DNA from: Rhodopseudomonas palustris
GTDB lineage: Bacteria; Pseudomonadota; Alphaproteobacteria; Rhizobiales; Xanthobacteraceae
Reading direction: 5' to 3'
Assembly: GCF_013415845.1 (NCBI RefSeq)
Contig: NZ_CP058907.1
Location: 3,844,001 to 3,908,000, forward strand
DNA: 64,000 nt
The translations under genes were made by a program, and so were the position numbers. Positions 1 to 9,169 of the stretch are shown piece by piece; positions within the stretch are counted from its first letter, which is position 1, and each line of letters starts with the position of its first letter. The notes under the pieces were generated by a model. The model saw nothing but the letters and a program-made list of their open reading frames with translations. It did no database searches and was not told the origin of the DNA.

Positions 1-1093
1 GGGATGGGCGGTGAAGGTTGGGCGGGGCTTCAGAGAAGCGCGTCGCCGGGCGGGCCTGGCGGATCCTGCCTTCGCTCGGGTGATCGATCGCGGCGAACAG
101 GCCGACCGCTTTGAGATGCTCCTGCTCGCCGATCTCGCTGATCTTGGCAAACGCCGTGTGCGGCACGTCGAGGCGCAGCAGCAGCTCTTCCCATTCCGCG
201 GTGGTGCGGGCCGGTGCGATCTCGGCCATCGCCGCATAGATCCGGTCGATGTTCTCGGCCCGCGCCACCGGATCGCGCACGTGCAGTTCGTCGATCAGTT
301 CGGAGCGGCCGACCGCCTCGAAGAACGCGCACCAGTTGTCGCCGGAATACGGCAGCATCGTCATCCAGCCGTCCTTGGTGCGCACCGGCTTGCGCTCCTT
401 CATCCGCTTGTAGCCGGACGGGCCGATCGGCGGATCGAACGCGTAGCCGCCAAGCATCTCGATGCTGTTGAAGCCGGCGATCGTCTCCAGCATCGGCACT
501 TCGACCAGTTGGCCCTTGCCGGTGCGCTCGCGGCTGAACAGCGCCGCCGATACCGCGCCGGCGAGCGCCTGGCCGCAGATCTTGTCGCCGACCAGGCTCG
601 GCACGAATTGCGGCTCGTCGTCCGAGCCGATCGAGGACGCGAGGCCCGAAGCCGCCTGGATGATCTCGTCGAATGCCGGCCGCGCCGCCCATGGCCCATC
701 CTGGCCGAAGCCGGTCGCCGCGGCGTAGATCAGCCGCGGATTGAGCGCCGCGCAGGCCTCGTAGCCGAAGCCAAGCCGCGCCATCGCGGCCGGGCGGACG
801 TTGGTGAGCAGCACATCGGCGGTCGGGAGCAGCCGCTGTAGCACCGCCTTGCCGTCGGGGTGCTTGAGATCGAGCGCGAGGCTGCGCTTGTTGCGGTTCA
901 CGGCCATGAACTGGCCACTCATGCCGCGGTTTCGAAACAGCCCGGTGTAGCGCCACATGTCGCCGTCGAGCGTTTCGATCTTGATGACGTCGGCGCCCCA
1001 GTCGCCGAGGATCTGCGCCGCATAGGGGCCGAACAGCACGCTGGTGAGATCGAGAATGCGGATGCCGGCGAGCGGCCCGGTCGGTGCGGTCAT
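1..1093 (-). CDS. CaiB/BaiF family (family III) CoA-transferase, C-terminus cut by window edge
   Basis: Family III CoA-transferases move CoA between an acyl-CoA and a free carboxylic acid. Reading from the ATG at 1093, the frame stays open to the window edge, giving about 364 residues without a stop, so the last few tens of a usual ~390-400 are missing. The N-terminus (GPLAGIRILDLTSVLFGPY, then GADVIKIE) is the standard family opening. Asp170 in VPSLVGDKICG aligns with the catalytic aspartate (Asp169 in formyl-CoA transferase). The substrate cannot be told from sequence. The gene lies 109 bp downstream of an ABC-type substrate-binding protein on the same strand, so the pair may serve uptake and activation of one carboxylic acid; that is inference. 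Confidence 0.9.
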   Translation of the reverse strand, partial: MTAPTGPLAGIRILDLTSVLFGPYAAQILGDWGADVIKIETLDGDMWRYTGLFRNRGMSGQFMAVNRNKRSLALDLKHPDGKAVLQRLLPTADVLLTNVRPAAMARLGFGYEACAALNPRLIYAAATGFGQDGPWAARPAFDEIIQAASGLASSIGSDDEPQFVPSLVGDKICGQALAGAVSAALFSRERTGKGQLVEVPMLETIAGFNSIEMLGGYAFDPPIGPSGYKRMKERKPVRTKDGWMTMLPYSGDNWCAFFEAVGRSELIDELHVRDPVARAENIDRIYAAMAEIAPARTTAEWEELLLRLDVPHTAFAKISEIGEQEHLKAVGLFAAIDHPSEGRIRQARPATRFSEAPPNLHRPS

Positions 1094-1202
1094 GGACTCA
1101 ACAATGTGGTTGAAGGGAATAACTCAAGGTCGACGGCGCGCGACGCTATTCAGCTGGATGGGAGCGGCGAGCCGCCCTCTCCCATCCAATCGCGTCGCGC
1201 AA

Positions 1203-2414
1203 CTACTCACTCAGTACGTCGCCGAACAGCTCCCAGGAGGTGCCGTTGAAGCGCGCCATCTGCAACTGCCGGATCGGCGTGCGCTGGTCGGGCGACATCT
1301 GCAGCTTGATGCCAGGCAGCAGCATCGGCAACTCAACGCCATCGAGCGACTCGATCTGCTTCATCAGATTTGCCCTGGTGAGATCGTCGCCGGCGCGACG
1401 CAGCACCAGCTCCATGATCTGCGTGATCGTGTAACCGTAGACGTTGAAGATATCGGCCGGATCGGCACCCGCATTGTAAGTCGTCATCCAGGCGCGCCAT
1501 TGCTGCATGCCGGGATCATTGGCCCAGCGCGGATCGCCCGGATCCTTGACGTAGGCGCCGGTGACGATGCCGACCGCATTCTCCAGCCCCGCCGGCTTGA
1601 GTACCGAGCCGACCGAATTCGAAACCGCGGGCAGAATGATCTGCGGCTTCCAGCCGAGCTCGGCGGCCTTCTTGATCACCTGCGCGGCGAATTTCGGCGT
1701 GCACTCGTTGAACAGCACGTCGGCGCCTGCGGCCTTGAACTTGACGATCTGGGAGTCGACGGTCGGATCGGTGGTTTCATACACCGCCTCGGACACGATC
1801 TGGTTCACATGGTCGCCGAGCCCTTCCTTGAAGCCGGCGAGATAATCGCGGCCGGCTTCTTCGGCCGGCGTGATCACCGCAATTTTCGCATTCGGCTTGT
1901 TGGCGAGAATCCACTTCGCGTAGATCCTGCCCTCGGTCTTGTAGGTCGGCTGCGAGCCGGTGGTCCACGGGAAGTGCTTGGCGTCGTTCCAGCGCGTGGC
2001 GCCGCTGAACGGCAATAGCTGCGGGACCTTCTTGATATTGAGATACTTCTGCACCGCGATGTTCGGCCCGGTGCCAAGGATCGAGAACATCGCCAGCACT
2101 TCATCGCTTTCGACCAGCCGGCGGACCTGCTCCACCGTCTTCGACGGCGAGTAGGCATCGTCGAGGCTCAGCAAGTCGACCTTGCGGCCGTTGATGCCGC
2201 CCTTGTCGTTCAGCATCTTGAAGTAAGCGGCCTCGGCGCGCCCAATCGTCGAATAGGCCGACGCCGGTCCCGAATACGGCATGGTCTGGCCGAGCTTGAT
2301 CAGGCTGTCGCTGGCGCCGGGGTCATAGCTGCCGCCGGCGAGCGCTGGGCCGGCGCTGAGCACTGCAAGCAGCGCAGCCGCGGCGACGATCGTTGTATGC
2401 CGAAAGAATTGCAT
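1203..2414 (-). CDS. ABC transporter periplasmic substrate-binding protein, branched-chain amino acid (LivJ) type
   Basis: Type I periplasmic binding protein of 403 residues. A Sec signal peptide is visible (MQFFRHTTIVAAAALLAVLS, ending near AGPALAGG). The mature part follows the Leu/Ile/Val-binding pattern: IKLGQTMPYSGPAS, then DKGGINGRKVDLLSLDDAYSP, and AVITPAEEAGRDY at the hinge to lobe 2. The ATG at 2414 is preferred over in-frame codons up to 2474 because it follows GGAGGA at a normal distance and begins exactly at the signal peptide. No permease or ATPase genes are adjacent, so it is an orphan binding protein. In Rhodopseudomonas such orphans often bind aromatic or other carboxylates, so the ligand here is unknown. 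Confidence 0.9.
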   Translation of the reverse strand: MQFFRHTTIVAAAALLAVLSAGPALAGGSYDPGASDSLIKLGQTMPYSGPASAYSTIGRAEAAYFKMLNDKGGINGRKVDLLSLDDAYSPSKTVEQVRRLVESDEVLAMFSILGTGPNIAVQKYLNIKKVPQLLPFSGATRWNDAKHFPWTTGSQPTYKTEGRIYAKWILANKPNAKIAVITPAEEAGRDYLAGFKEGLGDHVNQIVSEAVYETTDPTVDSQIVKFKAAGADVLFNECTPKFAAQVIKKAAELGWKPQIILPAVSNSVGSVLKPAGLENAVGIVTGAYVKDPGDPRWANDPGMQQWRAWMTTYNAGADPADIFNVYGYTITQIMELVLRRAGDDLTRANLMKQIESLDGVELPMLLPGIKLQMSPDQRTPIRQLQMARFNGTSWELFGDVLSE

Positions 2415-2662
2415 GCGGGGTCTTCCTCCATGGTCCGGTCGCATCGTCTTGTCGCGATGCTGTCCGGTCTTCACTCCCTCGCGGCTGTGGCGGCCGCTCG
2501 CGCTGCATATTGCAGACGCCTGTTATGGGTCAGCGCTCGGCTCACCGGTTGGCAGGAAAGATACATCCTTCCCTCGCGTTGAGGCGTGCGATCCCGTACG
2601 CATCTGCATGCGAATTTCGCAGGCTCGGATGTGCGAGCGGCCACCCGTCCGGTCGCGCGCCG

Positions 2663-3277
2663 TCAGGTCGCGCGCGGCCGGACGTACACGTCGTAGCGCA
2701 CGGTCTTGCCGGCGATCTGATGCGAAGGTTTACGCGAGGCCGGCGGCGCGGCAGCGCGCAGCGGCCATTTCAGCACGACGCGGCCGCAATCGGCCGACAG
2801 TGCAGCGGCCAGAAGCTCGCTAACATCCGGATCGGTGCCGACGAGGTCGCGCAGCAGCCGCATCTCCTGCTTGACCAGCGCTGTCTTGGTCCGCGGCGGA
2901 TGCATCGGATCGATGGTGATGACGTCGGCCTGCAGCGTCGGCAGCAGCACACGGGCATCGCCGTGCAGCAGCGTCATCCGGCCGATGATCGCTGCGAGCT
3001 CGTCACTCTCGGCGCGAGCAGCTTCGAGCGCGTCGGCAAGCAGTGCGTGCACCTCCGGCACCCGCTCGATCAGCGTCACCGTCGCGCCCATCGACGCGAG
3101 CAGGAAGGCATCGCGGCCGAGACCGGCGGTGGCGTCGATGACATGCAGGGAGCGCGTCGGCGACAGGCCGGTGGCCTTGAGCAGCGCGTGGCTACGTCCG
3201 GCCTGGGTGCGGAAGCGATAGCCGACCGCGCCGCCGACGAAATCGACGGCAGGCGCGGTCCGGGCCGTTTCGGCCAT
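2663..3277 (-). CDS. rsmJ: 16S rRNA (guanine-N2)-methyltransferase RsmJ
   Basis: 204-residue class I SAM-dependent methyltransferase of the RsmJ (YhiQ) family, which methylates guanine N2 at position 1516 (E. coli numbering) of 16S rRNA. The SAM-binding motif I is VIDATAGLGRDAFLLA (about residues 46-61), followed by an acidic LIER strand end. The family hallmark DPMHPPR (DPMYPxR in E. coli) lies near residue 122. The start lies 5 nt past the degP stop, so it is probably the last gene of a degP-rsmJ transcript. It is somewhat shorter than the ~250-residue E. coli enzyme, lacking part of the N-terminal region. Confidence 0.88.
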   Translation of the reverse strand: MAETARTAPAVDFVGGAVGYRFRTQAGRSHALLKATGLSPTRSLHVIDATAGLGRDAFLLASMGATVTLIERVPEVHALLADALEAARAESDELAAIIGRMTLLHGDARVLLPTLQADVITIDPMHPPRTKTALVKQEMRLLRDLVGTDPDVSELLAAALSADCGRVVLKWPLRAAAPPASRKPSHQIAGKTVRYDVYVRPRAT

Positions 3278-3282
3278 TGTGC

Positions 3283-4788
3283 CTATTGTAGGCTGAGCGC
3301 GACGAAGCGCAGCTCGCCGGAAGCGTTGGCGACCAGCAGCAGCACAGACTTCTTGCCGTCCTTCTTGAGCTGATCGACACGCTTCTTGATGTCGGCGGCG
3401 CTGCCGACCGACTCCTGCGCCACCTCGACGATGACGTCGCCGGCCGACAGCCGCTTCTCGGCCGCGTCGGAGCCGTCGTCGACACCGGTCACCAGCACGC
3501 CCTTGACGCTGTCCTTGATCTTGTAGCGGCCGCGCAAATCCTTCGACAGCGCGGCGAGATCGAGACCGAGCACCTTCTGGGTCACCGGCTTATCCGCCTC
3601 GGGCTGCGACTTCGCCGAAGCCGGTTGCGGCTTGGCATCGTCGTCGAGCCGGCCGAGCGTGACCTGCTTGGTTTCTTCCTTGCCCTTGCGGATCACCACG
3701 ACATCGACGGTCTTGCCGACCGCGGTGTCGGCGACGATGCGCGACAGGTCCTTCGGCTCCTTGATGTCCTTGCCGTCGAACTTCACCACCACGTCGCCGG
3801 GCTCGATGCCGGCCGGCTTGGCCGGGCCCTTGTCGTCGACGCCGGCGACCAGTGCGCCGCGCGCCGGCTTGATGCTCAGGCTCTCGGCGATCTCGTCGGT
3901 GACCTGCTGGATGCGGACGCCGAGCCAGCCGCGGCGCAGTTCGCCGAACTGCCGGAGCTGATCGACCACCGGCACCACAGTCTTGGACGGCACCGCGAAG
4001 CCGATGCCGATCGAGCCGCCCGACGGCGAGATAATCAGCGTGTTCACGCCGATCACTTCACCGGCGAGGTTGAACAGCGGACCGCCGGAGTTGCCGCGAT
4101 TGATCGCGGCGTCGGTCTGGATGTAGCTGTCATAGGGGCCGGAGTTGATGTCGCGGTTGCGCGCCGAGACGATGCCGGCGGTCACGGTGCCGCCGAGCGA
4201 GAACGGATTGCCGATCGCGATCACCCATTCGCCCAGCCGCAGCTTGTCGCTGTCGCCGAACTTCACCGCGGTCAGCGTCTTGCCCGCCGGCGGCTTGAAC
4301 TTCAGCACCGCAAGATCGGTCTTCTTGTCGACGCCGACCAGCTCCGCCTTGATCTTGGTGCCGTCGTTGAGGATCACGTTGATCTCGTCGGAATCGGCGA
4401 TGACGTGATTGTTGGTCACGACCACGCCGGCCGGATCAATGATGAAGCCGGAGCCGAGCGAATTGGTCTTCCGCGGACCGCCGCCCTTTTCGCCGCGGCG
4501 GTTCTTGAAGAAGTCCTCGAAGAACTCCTCGAACGGCGAGCCCGGCGGCAGTTGCGGCGCGGCGCCGCCCTTGCTCTCGCCCGAGCCCTTGGCGTCGACC
4601 GTCTGGGTGGTGGAGATGTTGACCACCGCATCGATCACCTTCTCGGCGACGTCGGCGATCCCTTCGGGGCCGCGGGCGGAGGCCGGCGCCGGGCCGGCGA
4701 TCACAGCCGCGCCGAGGCACAGCGCGGCGAGCAGCGGCCTGATCCGCAAGGGCCTGATCCGGGAACTAAAGGCGATCGCAGCGGGCAT
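3283..4788 (-). CDS. degP: Periplasmic serine protease/chaperone, DegP (Do/HtrA) family
   Basis: 501-residue DegP/MucD-type periplasmic protease that degrades or refolds misfolded envelope proteins. A signal peptide is visible (LLAALCLGAAVIAGPAPASA). The trypsin-like triad is His128 (TNNHVIA), Asp158 (KKTDLAVLKF) and Ser234 (NRGNSGGPLF). Two PDZ domains follow: GWLGVRIQQV near residue 285, and a second near 400-490 (KGVLVTGVDDGSDAAEKRL). The ATG at 4788 follows AGGAG and begins the signal peptide; an upstream in-frame extension to 4869 has no role. The pre-signal region contains a tandem RIRPL-RIRPL duplication from a 15-nt repeat. It sits downstream of hflKC and the DUF2065 gene and directly upstream of rsmJ. 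Confidence 0.95.
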   Translation of the reverse strand: MPAAIAFSSRIRPLRIRPLLAALCLGAAVIAGPAPASARGPEGIADVAEKVIDAVVNISTTQTVDAKGSGESKGGAAPQLPPGSPFEEFFEDFFKNRRGEKGGGPRKTNSLGSGFIIDPAGVVVTNNHVIADSDEINVILNDGTKIKAELVGVDKKTDLAVLKFKPPAGKTLTAVKFGDSDKLRLGEWVIAIGNPFSLGGTVTAGIVSARNRDINSGPYDSYIQTDAAINRGNSGGPLFNLAGEVIGVNTLIISPSGGSIGIGFAVPSKTVVPVVDQLRQFGELRRGWLGVRIQQVTDEIAESLSIKPARGALVAGVDDKGPAKPAGIEPGDVVVKFDGKDIKEPKDLSRIVADTAVGKTVDVVVIRKGKEETKQVTLGRLDDDAKPQPASAKSQPEADKPVTQKVLGLDLAALSKDLRGRYKIKDSVKGVLVTGVDDGSDAAEKRLSAGDVIVEVAQESVGSAADIKKRVDQLKKDGKKSVLLLVANASGELRFVALSLQ

Positions 4789-5002
4789 GGTCGAATCATC
4801 TCCTGGCGTGCGCGAAAGAAAGCGCAGTCGCGTGAACACTGCGCCCGATCCTGGGACCGGCGCAAGCATCGGTGGTGAACGAAGCTACCCTATCCGCCGT
4901 ACTGATTGCGGCGAAAACCAGCGTCAAACCCGATGTCGTGGTTGAAAACGTCGTGACAGCATTCCGACACCGTCGGGGGCCGCGGTGATGCGCGGCGCCG
5001 GG

Positions 5003-5203
5003 CTAGTGCCGCACCACCCAGATCAGGATCAGGCCGGCGACTGCGGAGCCGATACCGACCGCGCGCAGCACGTTGTCGGGGGTTTCGAGCGCACTCTTCA
5101 TCGCCCGCCGCATCCAGTTCGGGCTGGCCGCGAAGATCAACCCTTCCAGAACGAACAGCAATCCCACGCCGATGAGGAGGTCGGCGAACGCGAAAGACCT
5201 CAT
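5003..5203 (-). CDS. DUF2065 (YjeT-like) small inner-membrane protein
   Basis: 66-residue protein with two hydrophobic segments, about residues 5-27 (FADLLIGVGLLFVLEGLIFA) and 47-63 (AVGIGSAVAGLILIWVV). They are separated by a basic loop containing SPNWMRRAM, which is characteristic of DUF2065. Its function is unknown. The family member yjeT also lies next to hflC in E. coli, so this placement between hflKC and degP is a conserved association. The ATG at 5203 begins immediately with the first membrane segment. Confidence 0.85.
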   Translation of the reverse strand: MRSFAFADLLIGVGLLFVLEGLIFAASPNWMRRAMKSALETPDNVLRAVGIGSAVAGLILIWVVRH

Positions 5204-5392
5204 GCGACAGCATCCTCCCGGCCGGCGCGCGGCCCTTGTTGTCTCAGCGCAGCTCCGCGCGCGCCGCTGTTGATCGGCATGTTCTAGAGCAATTCCGCTT
5301 CCGATTGAAATCCATCTGCAGTGCTACAGGGTTGTTTTGTCGTGCCTTCTTGCCGGAGCCTTAACCGGCCACTGCGCGCCAGAAGAAAGGCC

Positions 5393-5426
5393 GAAAGCAA
5401 AACGGGCCGCTTGTGAGCGGCCCGTT
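5393..5426 (-). terminator. Rho-independent terminator after hflC
   Basis: A perfect 10-bp inverted repeat (AACGGGCCGC / GCGGCCCGTT, 5401-5426) with a 6-nt loop. On the minus strand it is followed by TTTTGCTTT. It lies 20 nt past the hflC stop and should end the hflKC transcript, so the DUF2065-degP-rsmJ genes probably have their own promoter. Confidence 0.8.
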
Positions 5427-5445
5427 GCAGTGTCGTGATTCCGCC

Positions 5446-6372
5446 TCAGCGCGGTGCGGCTGGGGCCGCCGGAGCCGCCGCCGCGGCAGCGCCTGCCGGG
5501 GCCCGCCCTTCGGCACTGCCGAAGAACCGGAAGAAGTCCGAATCCGGCCGCAGCAGGAACCGGGTGTCATTGCTCTTCAGCGACTGCTCATAGGCGGTCA
5601 TCGACCGATAGAACGCGAAGAACTCCGGGTCCTTCGAATAGGCGGTCGCGAACAGCCGGTTGCGCTCGGCGTCGCCCGAACCGCGGATCTGCTCGGCCTC
5701 GGAATTGGCCTCGGCGATGATCACGGTGGCTTCGCGGTCGGCCTTGGAGCGGATCTCCTGCGCCTTCTGGCCGCCCTGCGCGCGGAACTCGGCAGCCTCA
5801 CGCTGACGCTCGGTCTGCATCCGCTGATACACCGCCTGGCTGTTCTGCTCAGGCAGATCGGCGCGGCGGATACGGACGTCGACCACCGAGATGCCGTAGC
5901 CTTCGGCTTCCTTGTCGAGCTGGGTGCGGATTCGCGCCATCAAGCCTTCGCGCTCGTCGCGCACCACCTGGATGAACGTGACCTCGCCGAGCACACGGCG
6001 CAGCGACGCGTTGAGCAGCGTGGTGAGCTGGACGTTGGCGGCCGGGATCGAGCCGACGCTCTGATAGAAGCGCAGCGCGTTCTTGATCCGGTAACGCGCG
6101 AACGCGTCGACCACCAGCCGCTTCTGGTCGGCGGCGATGACTTCCTGGGACGGGTTCTCAAGGTCGAGAATCCGCTTGTCGATGCTGATCACCGTATCGA
6201 TGAACGGGGCCTTGAAGTGCAGACCCGGCTCGGTGACGACCCGCACCGGCTCACCGAGGCGGACCAGCAGAACCTGCTCGGTCTGGCTCACGGTGAACAG
6301 CGACGACCAGCCGACGATGATCGCGACCAACGCAACGATCAGCGCGACGGCTCCTGCTACTCCGGCCTTCAT
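5446..6372 (-). CDS. hflC: HflC, SPFH-domain modulator of the FtsH protease
   Basis: 308-residue SPFH/band-7 protein. One N-terminal membrane segment (about residues 4-26) is followed by FTVSQTEQVLLVRLGEPVR, the start of the SPFH domain, and by a long charged helical region (about 180-240, rich in Glu, Arg and Ala) typical of HflC. With HflK it forms a membrane assembly around FtsH that controls proteolysis of membrane substrates. The C-terminus is an Ala/Pro-rich tail that looks disordered. Its ATG overlaps the hflK stop by 4 nt (ATGA), indicating translational coupling. Confidence 0.95.
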   Translation of the reverse strand: MKAGVAGAVALIVALVAIIVGWSSLFTVSQTEQVLLVRLGEPVRVVTEPGLHFKAPFIDTVISIDKRILDLENPSQEVIAADQKRLVVDAFARYRIKNALRFYQSVGSIPAANVQLTTLLNASLRRVLGEVTFIQVVRDEREGLMARIRTQLDKEAEGYGISVVDVRIRRADLPEQNSQAVYQRMQTERQREAAEFRAQGGQKAQEIRSKADREATVIIAEANSEAEQIRGSGDAERNRLFATAYSKDPEFFAFYRSMTAYEQSLKSNDTRFLLRPDSDFFRFFGSAEGRAPAGAAAAAAPAAPAAPR

Positions 6373-7520
6373 CGGTTGCCTCCGCCCACTGACTGGTTCT
6401 GCTGCACGGTTGCGGGGGGCGACGAGCGCCGGGTCAGTTCGTTCAGCGGCAAATACGGCACGATGCCTTGCCCGTTACCTGCGCCCGGGTCGTAAACCAG
6501 CTTGTCGGCGGAGCCGAGCACGCGTTCCATGGTTTCGAGATAGATGCGTTCGCGGGTCACCGCCGGCGCCTTCTTGTATTCCTCGAAGACGTCGAGGAAG
6601 CGCGCGCTCTGGCCCTTGGCCTCGGCGATCGCCTGCCCCTTGTAGCCTTCGGCGTTCTGGATGATCTGCGAGGCGCGGCCCTTGGCGTCGGGGATCACCC
6701 GGTTGGCGTAGGTCTGCGCTTCGTTCTGCAGCCGCTCGAGGTCGGCGCGTGCGGCCTGGACGTCGCGGAACGCGTCGATGACCTGCTGCGGCGGGTCGAC
6801 CTTCTGCATCTGCACCTGCTGAATCAAGACACCCGCGCCGTAGCTGTCGAGCGTCTTCTGCATCAGTTCCTGCACGGCGTTCTCGATGGTGGTGCGGGCG
6901 CCGGTGAGGATCGGCTGGATGTCGGAGCGACCGATCACTTCGCGCATCGCACTCTCGGCCACCGCCTTCACGGTGCCCTGCGGGCTCTGGATGTTGAACA
7001 GGTAGTTGCCGACGCCGTCGGGCTTGATCCGCCACAGCACGGTGAAGTCGACGTCGACGATGTTTTCGTCGCCGGTCAGCATCAGGCTCTCTTCCGGCAC
7101 GTCGTGCATGGTCGCGCCGCGGCGGGCCGGATCGTTGATCAGCGTCATGCCGATGCTGATCGTGTTGACGCGCAGCGCCTTCGGCAGCAGCACGGTCTCG
7201 ATCGGATACGGCAGGTGATAGTTCAGACCCGGCTGCACGGTGCGGACGTGCTTGCCGAAGCGGAGCACCACGCCGAGTTCTTCCGACTGGACGCGGAAGA
7301 AGCCCGACAGGCCCCAGATCGCGAGCGCGCCGAGCAGCACGATGGCGATACCGAGCCCGCTGAAATGGCCGCCGGGAAGGATCTGCTGCAGCCGGTCCTG
7401 ACCACGACGGAGCAGGTCTTCGAGATCAGGCGGCCGCGGTCCCGATGATTGTGGCCCCGAGCCCCACGGACCCTTGGGGCCCGAACCCCACGGGCCTCCG
7501 CCTTGATTCTTCCACGGCAT
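6369..7520 (-). CDS. hflK: HflK, SPFH-domain modulator of the FtsH protease
   Basis: 383-residue partner of HflC. The N-terminal ~40 residues are a Gly/Pro/Trp-rich cytoplasmic stretch with repeated GPWGSGP units, as in other HflK proteins. A membrane segment follows (GIAIVLLGALAIWGLSGFF, about 55-75), then the SPFH domain (VQSEELGVVLRFGKHVRTVQ) and a coiled-coil region (DVQAARADLERLQNEAQTYA). It is the first gene of the hflKC pair; the ATG at 7520 follows an AAGGAGATG-type ribosome-binding site. Confidence 0.95.
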   Translation of the reverse strand: MPWKNQGGGPWGSGPKGPWGSGPQSSGPRPPDLEDLLRRGQDRLQQILPGGHFSGLGIAIVLLGALAIWGLSGFFRVQSEELGVVLRFGKHVRTVQPGLNYHLPYPIETVLLPKALRVNTISIGMTLINDPARRGATMHDVPEESLMLTGDENIVDVDFTVLWRIKPDGVGNYLFNIQSPQGTVKAVAESAMREVIGRSDIQPILTGARTTIENAVQELMQKTLDSYGAGVLIQQVQMQKVDPPQQVIDAFRDVQAARADLERLQNEAQTYANRVIPDAKGRASQIIQNAEGYKGQAIAEAKGQSARFLDVFEEYKKAPAVTRERIYLETMERVLGSADKLVYDPGAGNGQGIVPYLPLNELTRRSSPPATVQQNQSVGGGNR

Positions 7521-7664
7521 TCAAACATCTCCTTCGCAGCCGAACGGCCGCAGTCTGCCCGGCTTTATAGGGGACCGTCCCCCTGGGCACAACGCGCGTC
7601 ATTCCGCGTTGCGAGCTAAGCCTTGACGAAGGTTTGTCAATTGCAAACGGTGCCGCGCCCCCGC

Positions 7665-8186
7665 TCAGCAAGCCGCGTCGCGTCGATAGGTCACATAGGA
7701 GAAATCAGCGCTGTCATGCGGCCCGGCCGTGTGACGCTCACGTGCGACCTCCCGCCATAGTTCCGGATCGATCGGCGGAAACGAGGTATCACCGGCAGGC
7801 TGTGCGTGGACTTCGGTGAGTTCGATCCTGGCGGCGAGCGGCAGCCACTGCGCGTAGATCTCGGCCCCGCCGATCACCGCGATCTCGGTGGCAAATCGCC
7901 GCAGCGCATCGCCGCGCGCGACCTGTTCGGCCGCAGCGAACGACGGCGCCACCACCACGCCCGGCGCCGTGAACGCGGCATCGCGCGTGATCACGATATT
8001 GGTACGTCCGGGCAACGGCCGGCCGATCGACTGATAGGTCTTGCGGCCCATGATCACCGGCTTGTTCAGCGTGAGCTGTTTGAACCGCTGCAGATCCGAC
8101 TTCAGCCGCCACGGGATGGCATTGCCCTGCCCAATCACACCATTGTCGGCCACGGCGACGACCAGGACGATCGCGACATCGGACAT
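7665..8186 (-). CDS. folA: Dihydrofolate reductase
   Basis: NADPH-dependent reduction of dihydrofolate to tetrahydrofolate. The 173-residue product has the DHFR hallmarks: AVADNGVIGQGNAIPWRLKS (residues ~12-31), the KPVIMGRKTYQSIGRPLPGR cofactor region, and IAVIGGAEIYAQWLP. The ATG at 8186 gives the usual DHFR N-terminus. An in-frame GTG at 8207 overlaps the thyA stop by 4 nt (GTGA) and has the better ribosome-binding site (GAGG inside thyA), so a 7-residue longer form is possible. It is coupled to thyA, which consumes methylene-tetrahydrofolate and makes the dihydrofolate that FolA recycles. Confidence 0.95.
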   Translation of the reverse strand: MSDVAIVLVVAVADNGVIGQGNAIPWRLKSDLQRFKQLTLNKPVIMGRKTYQSIGRPLPGRTNIVITRDAAFTAPGVVVAPSFAAAEQVARGDALRRFATEIAVIGGAEIYAQWLPLAARIELTEVHAQPAGDTSFPPIDPELWREVARERHTAGPHDSADFSYVTYRRDAAC

Positions 8187-8203
8187 CTCGGCGGCGTTGC
8201 TAA

Positions 8204-8998
8204 TCACACCGCCACCTCGGCCTTGATGTGAGGGTGCGGATCGTAGCCGGTCAGGGTGAAATCCTCGTAGCGGAAGCCGAAGATGTCCTTCACCGCCGGA
8301 TTGATCGTCATCATCGGCAGCGTGCGCGGCGCACGGGTCAGTTGCAGCCGCGCCTGCTCCAGGTGATTGGAATACAGGTGCGCGTCGCCAAGGGTGTGGA
8401 CGAACTCGCCGGGCTTTAGACCAGTGACTTGCGCCACCATCAGCGTCAGCAGCGCGTACGATGCGATGTTGAACGGCACGCCGAGAAACACGTCGGCCGA
8501 GCGCTGATACAGCTGACACGAAAGCTTGCCGTTCGCGACATAGAACTGGAACAGGCAGTGGCACGGCGGCAGCGCCATCTTCTCGACGTCGGCCGGATTC
8601 CACGCCGTCACCATCAGCCGCCGCGAGTCCGGATTACGTTTGATCATCTCGACCACGTTGGCGATCTGATCGATCGAGCCACCATCCGCGGTCGGCCACG
8701 AGCGCCACTGTGCGCCGTACACCGGGCCGAGATCGCCGTTGGCGTCCGCCCACTCGTCCCAGATCGTGACGCCGTGATCGTGCAGGTATTTGATGTTGGT
8801 GTCGCCCTGCAGGAACCAGAGCAGCTCGTGGACGATCGCCTTCAGCGGCAGCCGCTTGGTGGTCAGCATCGGAAAGCCGGCGGCGAGATCGAACCGCATC
8901 TGATGCCCGAATACCGACAGCGTGCCGGTGCCAGTGCGGTCGTGCTTTTCGGCCCCGTCGCTCAAGATGCGTTCGAGCAGGTCCTGATATTGGATCAT
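8204..8998 (-). CDS. thyA: Thymidylate synthase ThyA
   Basis: 264 residues, exactly the length of E. coli ThyA. It methylates dUMP to dTMP using 5,10-methylene-tetrahydrofolate. The catalytic cysteine is Cys146 in [23 protein letters not shown] (21-31) carries the phosphate-binding Arg21, and [18 protein letters not shown] holds the dUMP-binding residues. It is the promoter-proximal gene of a thyA-folA pair. Confidence 0.98.
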   Translation of the reverse strand: MIQYQDLLERILSDGAEKHDRTGTGTLSVFGHQMRFDLAAGFPMLTTKRLPLKAIVHELLWFLQGDTNIKYLHDHGVTIWDEWADANGDLGPVYGAQWRSWPTADGGSIDQIANVVEMIKRNPDSRRLMVTAWNPADVEKMALPPCHCLFQFYVANGKLSCQLYQRSADVFLGVPFNIASYALLTLMVAQVTGLKPGEFVHTLGDAHLYSNHLEQARLQLTRAPRTLPMMTINPAVKDIFGFRYEDFTLTGYDPHPHIKAEVAV

Positions 8999-9169
8999 CG
9001 GCGGTGTGGCTCGAAAATGCGGCGGGCGTGGCCTTTGGGCCTGCTGGCGCGTTGGCTTTCAGGAGAATCCGGACAGGCTGCGAAAATGGCCCGGTACGAT
9101 GGCGACGGCAAGGCCGGGCCGGGACCATCCACACTCAGGTCCGTGATCGGCCTCAGCCTGCGGTTGCGG

